Shown here in pieces: positions 55,632 to 64,000 of a stretch of DNA of 64,000 bases; the stretch's first letter is position 1, and every line of letters starts with the position of its first letter. Source of the DNA: Lepidurus packardi (lineage: Eukaryota; Arthropoda; Branchiopoda; Notostraca; Triopsidae). The DNA lies in NCBI GenBank assembly GCA_023053545.1, contig JAKZAN010000001.1:5228565-5292564 (forward strand), given 5' to 3'. Both the position numbers and the translations under genes were made by a program. Under the pieces are notes generated by a model, which did no database searches, had not been told where the DNA came from, and worked only from the letters and a program-made list of their open reading frames with translations.

Positions 55632-58600
55632 GAAAAAACAGGCCCGAATATTCCTGTTAAACCAACGCATGTAAAGTATACAATGTGACATCCTACTCCC
55701 CCCTTCTTCGAAATGGTGAAGGTTTTATTAAATATTTATAGCAGCCTTTGGTTTCTGGTTTTCTTTAGTCCAACATTCAGCTAGTTCAGCTCAGGTCTAA
55801 TGCCTACTTAGTGCTCATTATCGACGTTCCCCAGCTGCACAGTCGCGTGGTTGGATGGACCAAAGGTGCGAAAATAGGAGCTACCCGGGCATATGTGGTG
55901 ATACTATGCTGTACCAAAGAGGGAGGAGGGTTGCGAGAGGTTTGTAGCCTTGCGGGTCCAAACGTGTGAGGGCAACTTGAATGCAGAGAGCCCCGATTTG
56001 GGGCCGGTGGATTAAGGTACCCCTGTGGTAGTTATAGTTGTGTATGGCTCGTTTCGCGGCTGCGTTGTCGCGCACAATGGCCGCCAGAATTGAAACCCTG
56101 CTTATGACTAAAAGCGCGCTGACAATAAACCCGGGGTGTGTGTGCAGCTCGGAACTCTTGGGTTGTAACTGGCGTGAATGGTTCTAACACAACCATCCCC
56201 CTGGTCGATTCCCCTATTCTTTTGTCAGATTACAATTCCATATCGCATCTCGATACTTTTGTCGAAAAAACGCTCCTCGAACGCCACAACTTTCTTCTCC
56301 GGGCTACCCAAAGCTACCGTAGAAAGGGGGAGGGTGTCTTGGGTGATGGTCACAACTATTGAAATTTCCTGTTGCGTCCGTTTTGGGTTACCATAGTGCA
56401 AGTTTTATAGTAAAAATATCGATCCCAAAAATGCTAACAATAGGAATCTCCAACTTTACCTAAACTTTCTTTTTATTATTATTATATGGAAATATAAATG
56501 AGAGGGAAGGGATGTAACTTGTGACTTTTGACTCACAGGAAATGAGTTAAGAACCTTTATTACTCTAAACCTTTAAAAAGAAGTTGTATATAAAAGATTG
56601 AGATTCAATTGAAAAAGTCAGGGGAGTTTTTGTTACAACAACATTGCTCAGGGTTGGCTGAACTTTCTTAAGGCGTTTTTGGGTTAAGGGAAGAAAAAAA
56701 GGCACACAACTATTCTTAATGTGTCAGGTTTTATCGGGCTCGTAAGGGAAATCGTTGAAATATGGTTTCGCTTTTAGAATCTTTAACGTTCTTCGAATCC
56801 TGAAACGTTTTTCAAGCAGAGGGGAAAAGGTTAAGAAGAATATGAATGTGAATCAGTCTTTTTATTGAGGCAAGCAGAAAAGGGGACCCGTAATTTGTCA
56901 ATACGCGGTGTTGCAGCCGAAGAATCGAAGATTTATGTCTTTCATATCCGTAAAGTCGTTGTAATGAGAGACATATATAGAGATTGCCAACACTGCACTT
57001 CGTTAAGTTGTACTGTATTGTACAGTGCAGTACGTATCGGAAGTTTGGAGGCGATTCCCCAGGGAAATTTCAAATGGGGAGCTGTACTTTGGATTGTCAT
57101 CCCGAAAATTATGAAAGCATATGCGTGAAAGTTGCGCATTTCTCACGATATGGAATAAGAAATGTATCAGACTGAAAGGTTTTTTTTTTTTACTTTTTTT
57201 ATGGGAAATAATCATTCAACCTGACGCCCCCAAAACCCTTTCTCTTAATGCCTCCGTCTCTGTATCTCTTTCTATTCCTGTACTCTGCCGTCCTTTTTAA
57301 TCGATATAACCTATCATATAATAGTTAATTATGGAGCTTTCCTATATGGGAACAACAAAATGTTAGCTTCCAGCATATAGTCAGCTTCTGCAAGTTGGTG
57401 TTGCATGTTGGAAGCCCATTTCCTTCAAGTCGTAGGTTCTTTTTATTTCCTTGTCCGGACTTAGGCTCTTTTTTCCCGGCTGTGCCATCGCACCAGACGT
57501 CCCTTTGCTTCTTACGAACAAAAACAGCAAGTTCGTCGCGATGAGCCTGGTTGGGCTTGCCGAAACAGCGAGGTTATTGCTATAAGGCTAAGAGAGACAC
57601 ATAATCACACCACGGAAAACGTGGCAGATGATGAATTACTGTGACTAAAATGTGGCCATTTGCCAGTTTCGATTGGGAGGATTGCTTTTTGCACCCAACT
57701 AAGCTTAATAATAAGCTCTACCGACGGCCGGCGGACAATGCCGCCCGGATTTTTTTTAGTATTTTTTGTGCTTCCATACCGTCATAAGTCCCGTTCTGTT
57801 AATGAAGAAAGTAATCTAAAGACGTAAAGACGAGGAAAAGTTGGTAAAGAGAGATAGAGGGAAAAAAGAGAATATTGGAAAAAAGGTACAGGATATTGGT
57901 TCCGATACCATTTTTCACCCCTTAGGGTTAGAAATGGTCTTTTTTTTAGGTTTACATTGCGTCCATCGAAGTCGAACTGTTTTCGGATCTTTCCCTCTTA
58001 CTTCTTCGCGAAGCATACCTTGTTCCGCTTGATTGGGTTGATTTGGTGCCAGCAAAGGTACTCAGCACAACCCGAAATCGTCCTTTTCGTGCTATTAAGC
58101 TGAAGGTGGCTGCGCTGCTTTACAAAAAGGGTGCTGATGTGGACTTGATGGTATAGTAAAAGTGAGACTGAGCCCCGGATTTCCTAAACCTGCTGGGTTT
58201 CGCTTGCTCAGCACAGTCGGGGGCGCACTTTGGGGGTTATCCAACCCTAATTTGCCCCCTCTTCGATACAATATTGGTCGTACTGTCAAATCCAATTTGT
58301 TACTACTAGACCGCTATGCTGCCAACATATGATATGTTGCTTGTGAGCCTATATACTGTGCTTTGGGAATATTTTTTTGCCACAAAAAATGTATTGCAAT
58401 TTAATAAAATTTGGGAAGTTCGGGAGAATCGCTTTTCTTAGAAAAAAAATATAAAAAAATAAGTTTGTAGCCTTTTTGGAAGCTAACCTGGATTTTGCTG
58501 AAGATAGTGTGGCCTAATAGGTTTTCGGGGGCTGCTTCGAGAGTCGGAAGGGTTTGGCAGATCGAGAATTATGGCGGAGCTGGTGCCTGTTTCCAATCGT

Positions 58601-60610
58601 TGTCAGACGCACGCAATCTCGCGTTGACGCCTTTGCATGCCCACGTTCTTTCACCTTCTTCCTTCGGCAGCCCTTTTCCAATCCATAAGCCATAACCTAT
58701 ACCACACGATTTTGCTGCTGTTGCTGCTTCAAAAAAGCCTTGAAGCTCTGAGGCCTTTAGATTACTATTGCGATCCCATAGAAAAAAAGGGGGCGAATGT
58801 AATATAAACCTGTAATGTTCAATTTCTCCTTGTCGGCAGATGTGTTTTTTCCTCTGTTTGCTGCAGAGAGAGAGCTTCAAAGGCGTGAAAATCTAGTTCT
58901 GAGCTAGTGCATGAAAATTAGCTCTGGGGAAGTCGTAATCACTATAGTTTTTGTTTACATAAGGAGAATTAGGTGCACAAAGTGTTATAGCTAGTCGGTA
59001 AGACCAGGAAAGTAATGTCTGACATGGTTGACGATGATGTATGGTGCATTTCTGCTGGCAACTTCACAATTAAGGAACAAGACAGTTTAATACTGGGCTT
59101 AATACAAGCTTGATACCATTGGGTGGAATAAGTGGATAATACGCTTCAAACTCCCCCAGTTTTTTACATGCAGCAGGGGATGTGTGTGTGAGTGAGGTGG
59201 TGTTTGTGATACGTGGAAAACGGGCCGAGTTTAGAATTGCGTGCCAGAGGGGGTTCGAAAAGCGCTGGTAATATGCAATATATCTCGCGCCGTCACAAGG
59301 TGTGCAAGGCTGGTCGTCCATTGCGTTGCGTTGCGGCTAAGGATATAACACTTGCGTGACCTAAAAGAGCTGCCATATACTTGTACCACCGCCACCGCCG
59401 AAAAACTCCACATACTACACTTTCTTCCTGTGCCTGTGCTGACTGGAATCAGCCAACCAGCATCTCCCACAGAAGCTTGGAGTGTAAAAATCCCCCAAAA
59501 AGTAATCATAAAAAACCTAGCACAGTTTTGAGAAAAAAGAAAAAAGGTGCAGTTCCATAACTTCGTTTTAGATATATAAAATGATTTGGAATGAAATGTG
59601 CAATATAAAACTTTATTCCTTTTCATTTCCACCGGTCACGCTGACCTTTTTCTCCTTGAAATTCCACTCATGCATACCCAAACACGGCTTTCGTATCCAA
59701 TATTCCCCATGGGCTACGCCAAACTGTCTGATTGAAGGTATAAAGATTGATTCCATCAAGTTTCCCAATAGTGTACGAGAGACGTTCGGAGGTCAAGAGG
59801 TTAAGTTGGGTCAAGAACTCTTTAGCCTTCATCCATCACATGCCCTTGGCTGATGAGGTGCCACCCTTTGCTTGCACTGCGAAATTGTCTTGAGCAAGAA
59901 TGGTGGGGTTTTTTCTTGTTCGCAAAACTTTCTGGAAAACAATCCCTGTTGAATAGGAAGGACTCGGGCAGCTACCGAAAGTGTCAATTCACTGAGGGCA
60001 AAGTTTTTTTTGTTTTTTATACATATAAATACATATCTACTTGTAGTCGCTATGACTTATTTGTTGCCGGGGTGTGTATGTATGTATACACTCACTGGCG
60101 AACGAAATGCTAGGATAAAACACCAAAAAGGCTAAAGGGGCTTTCATGAAGAAATGACTAGCAAACCAGGTGAGGTGTGCTTGTGTATGATGGTCTTTTT
60201 GTTGACATAAATTCCTCATGCCAAGACAATACAATTTCCCCCGCATCGCATCGCAAACTTGATGTTGATGGCAAAGAGGCGCTAAGATATTCCCCTTAAT
60301 ATAAGCTAAGATATTCTCCTTAAACAAGTCTTGTAAATCTCGGGACCTTTTGTTTTTCCCTTTCATATTTCCAAAAAAAACAAAAAAAGCGCACGAAAAA
60401 GGAATTAAGGATCATTTGCATCAAGGAGAAGCTTTTCGGTATTGTTGTCTATTAGAAGAGATTGTCGGCTACTCGATAGGGCACCTTTTTCTTGACCCGG
60501 ATCAAAGTGCAGACAAGAGATTGACGTTTCTGGAAATCGTTGGCTCTTTGGAAAAGCTCCTGGTTTAAAAGGTTCTTCTTCTTTGGTCGAGTTCAGTATC
60601 TTGTCTTGTT

Positions 60611-60649
60611 GATAGTAGTAGTAGTAATAGTAATAGTAGTAGTAACTGT
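60611..60649 (+). repeat. (TAG/TAA)n trinucleotide repeat
   Basis: Imperfect trinucleotide repeat GTAGTAGTAATAGTAATAG and so on, about 13 units. Confidence 0.9.
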
Positions 60650-62093
60650 AGTGGTAGCCCAGGAAAGGCGTCCGAAAAGGTAACATGGTGGCCTTTTGTC
60701 AAGTTAAGGATCTTGAACGGGTCAAACTGATAAGTGTCCTCCAAAGTGTCGGCTTGTTCAAGGTGGTGATAATAGGGTGTGAAGCGATGAGATTTTCGAC
60801 ACTTGACAACGATAAGTACCTCTCTTTCCTATCAGCTGATCAATAGTTTTACTGCTCTGTCACTGAGAGCGTGCAAAAGCACAAAAAAAGAGGAGTGCGT
60901 GAATTAATTTGGTAATTAGGTGCGTTTTCCCTAAGAGTTTTACGTCATATTGTGAACACAACTCGCTTTGGGTTGGACAATGCCGAGGCAGAGGCGAAGA
61001 ACTGCAGCTGCCGCTGTGGCGTTAAACTAGTCTGCGGAGCATACTTTATAGTTGCTATAAAATGGCGAGCAGGTTTTCCCAAGTACGGATTTAGCTCACT
61101 TTGCTTGAGTTTTCCTAACTACGTAATTATTTAATTAAAAAACAGCATCAGATGAGGGGCGTTTAAGCATCCCCAACTCAACCGTCCTCGCAGCTCACGC
61201 ACAAAGTAATGGGTGATTTTGTGCAAAATTGCTGGTACATCCCACATTGAACCTGTGCACAAAGCGAAAGTCCATAAACCAAACCGCAGTTGCACTCTTG
61301 TTGGGTAGTGAATGAAACTTTAAATCCAGTTCTCTATCGTTTACCTGAACAGTTGCTCATCCAATTGTTTTCCCACACAGATTTCCAAACGCGGCAATGT
61401 GTTATTGCAGTAAATTAACATAAGCTCAAGCAAAGGCTCAGCCGTAAACTAACTGGGTCTAATACAAAACAGCCACACATTTAGGTACAGTACCTAACTA
61501 GAGCCCTGCCCCTCTTTAAAAACGGAAATAAAGAAAAAGTAAATTTGGTAATGTAGAATATGTAATGATCAAGATTTTGCGGGGATTCCAGTTGTGTTTT
61601 TCCCAGGTTTATTAGGCAAACTGCCTCAGAAAGTGTAAGTTTCATTTTTCGTTCCTTTTCTGTGGCTCAAACTACCTCAGAAATGGGACAAATGATAATT
61701 GCTGCTAGGCTATATGGTTCATCTCCCGTTAAGGGTCCCCCAACGTGTTTCTATTCCAGTTTTGCTCCAGAATCTCTTACTGCATAAAAGTGTGTGGGGA
61801 TGGGAGCGAAGCATCATTAGGTCCCGTTGGATAGGTCATGTGACACTTATTACTTGATGCTGCTGCTGACTTGGAAGGGACCCCGCAGTAAGATGCACAA
61901 AGTTTTCGTTACTTTTTCGACTTTTACCTGGGCCTCCAATATTGAGGAGCTATAGGGAAAATGGGGAAAAAAGGTAAGAGAAGCTGTGTTGGTGAGGCTA
62001 AGCGGAAACTTGGCGCCTTGACTCGGCGCCCGTCTGTCTCTAGAGGAGTTCCGAAATGAGTTGGCTTCTTCGGGGCTCCTTTCTGGTTTCAGG

Positions 62094-62379
<286 letters not shown>

Positions 62380-63027
62380 TGCAGGTAGATTCGTCGCTTC
62401 TTGTGCCCGTTTTCCGAAGGGAACACAAATGTGTGACCATCGTTAGCGTTAAGGTTTCTCCAGGATCTATACACCATCTTAACTTGCCAGGACTAATTTC
62501 CTGCCGATGGGTTGTTTGAAACCGAGAAATTTTTGTCAATGAACCTCTTCAAAAAAATCTTTTTACTGCTTTTACTCTTGGGAAAGGTTTCACCAAAACC
62601 GGAGAGAAGGAAGGTGGAACTCATAAAATAAGGACTGTCGTAAGGTGGTTTTAGAGCAGTCGTATCGCTGTTGTATATCGACCGAGAAAACAAATGGCTC
62701 GAGTTGCAAACTATGTGCGTTCCAAAGAACCGAGTCCATGAATGGGGCATCGGTAGTTTTTCGATGGAGAACAAGATTTAAGTTTAAAAAAGAGGCGTAT
62801 AAGACATACAGGAGAAATAGTTTCATTGTTGCTTCTATTGATCTTTTATTGATCCCAGCGCAAGCGTTTTTCGGGAGATGGGTTTAATCGGTCCTAAATA
62901 ATGCTAAAAAGTGGGTAGTTGAACTCCTCCCTTGGCTATTATTGCTTCGTGTGGTCTTGTATACTAAAATGTGTCAAACTAAGGAAGGGAAAGGGAATTT
63001 GTTGAAAATAAAAAGAAAAAAGCTTAC

Positions 63028-63114
63028 CTTTGTCTCATGGTGCAGGACCGGCGGAGCTTGGGAGTGCGCGTAGATCCCTGCCCGACTTAACATGCTGGGA
63101 ACGTCCGTCAACAT
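63028..63114 (-). CDS. Sp6-9: Sp6-9 family transcription factor, first coding exon
   Basis: This exon encodes 29 residues, starting MLTDVPSMLSRAG and ending HHETK, followed by a strong GTAAGC donor at 63027. The frame joins in phase 0 to the acceptor at 39785 to give ...[22 protein letters not shown]. That reproduces the spacing of the vertebrate Sp8/Sp9 N-terminus, where a short leader precedes the [10 protein letters not shown] Sp box. The ATG at 63114 is the first in frame; a TAG lies upstream in the same frame, so the ORF is bounded. A second ATG (63093) follows. The link over 23 kb rests on phase, motif and orientation, and no closer alternative leader was found. An acceptor-like AG upstream could make this an internal exon. 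Confidence 0.7.
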
Positions 63115-64000
63115 GGAGAAACTAGTCGGAAAATTGGCGTACCTGTCCGCCCGGCGATCCCGCAAACAGCAACACTTCTACACACCTTGCGAGTCCCAAA
63201 GGATCGGCTATTTTTATTTGATTTTTTAAGAATCTTCCTTACAAAGGTAGTTTATAAACTCTTACTACAGTCTATAAACGTCCTATTGGTGTGCCTCGTA
63301 TGAATTAGTTTTTTTCTTTTGTCTCGATCTAGATTGAGCTACACTTCGAGCTACAAAATCTTACTTGAGTATAAGCACACCGGACTATTTATAAACAGCC
63401 TTTTTCAATTCTTAATTCACGCACTTAGAACCACAGAATTCGTTAGGCCTTTTCTTGCAAGGACTTTTCATTGGATTCGGGATCAGTTTATAGGTTTGTA
63501 GGTTATTAAGAGTACTAAAGGCAACAGTAAACTTAATTCAGGTTTTGACAATTCGGATCATATGTTTTAAGTTAATTTGATATTTCACTCTGTGAGCTAG
63601 AAGATTCGATTTCCAGTTTAACTTATACAGTACAATGAACACAAGGATTTCGTAACACGCACTCGATTTTCCTCTTCTTTTTTCTTTTCCCGAAGAAAAT
63701 TCACTGTTGATTATGTGGGCTAGAATAAGCGGGAATCAATGGGGTAACTAGATAACCCAAGTCCGAGTTTGTTACCTTGGCAATGCAAGCTAAGAAATAA
63801 AGTAATAAATACTTTGCTTAATTACACAAAGGATGTTTCGTTTGGTGAGGCTTAAGGGGTAATGAGTTTAAACCGAAGTCTAGCTAAACTGACAGTGAAC
63901 TAAGTTTGGAAGCAAATTCTCAACTCAGATGGACACACAAGAGCCGAAGATAGGATGGTTTCGAACACGGCCGTTACGGAGCCCGCTACGGCTACGTCTG
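63115..64000. other. Sp 5' UTR and upstream region
   Basis: Non-coding. The 50 bp just above the ATG are GC-richer than the flanks, and an in-frame TAG sits about 66 bp above it. No clear TATA box was placed. The transcription start cannot be fixed from the sequence. Confidence 0.4.

Noticed and set aside
63115-63165. Extension of the first Sp exon to 63165
   Set aside because: The codon there is TTG, not ATG, and a TAG lies just upstream in frame; the first ATG is at 63114.

Overview
The window is eukaryotic nuclear DNA from an arthropod, most likely a compact-genome crustacean of the Daphnia type. Three things point there. The large muscle gene has typical metazoan GT-AG introns of only about 48-107 bp. 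The proteins have arthropod architecture (an Unc-89/obscurin C-terminus and an Sp6-9 factor). Short interstitial runs of the arthropod telomere motif TTAGG occur near 9.4-10.2 kb. The species assignment is inference.

Left end (1-9 kb) is gene-dense. Positions 10-6025 (+) hold the last 21 exons of Unc-89/obscurin: Ig-Ig-Fn3-Ig-Ig-kinase 1-linker-Ig-Fn3-kinase 2. The gene starts outside the window. Both kinase domains have lost the catalytic-loop aspartate and look like pseudokinases. It meets, tail to tail, an 8-exon OLA1 gene on the minus strand (7313-8935), which reconstructs to a complete 395-residue Obg-like ATPase.

Middle (9-38 kb) is a 29 kb stretch with no gene I can support. It holds dispersed repeats: a duplicated AACGACC-rich block with TTAGG motifs, several minisatellites, and a 576 bp TTAA-flanked element with 18 bp perfect terminal inverted repeats (a MITE). 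There are also unexplained GC-rich islands, hairpins and guanine runs.

Right part (38-64 kb) is one gene on the minus strand, an Sp6-9 (Sp8/Sp9-like) Buttonhead-box zinc-finger transcription factor. Its large last exon (38307-39785) carries nearly all of the protein. A short first coding exon (63028-63114) is joined in phase over a 23.2 kb intron. That intron and the empty region downstream fit the cis-regulatory territory expected around a developmental regulator, but no individual enhancer can be shown from sequence alone. The intron holds a long CT microsatellite next to a tRNA-derived SINE-like sequence.

The three genes have unrelated jobs: sarcomere M-line scaffold, housekeeping ATPase, and appendage/neural patterning factor. 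I see no operon-like or defence system here.
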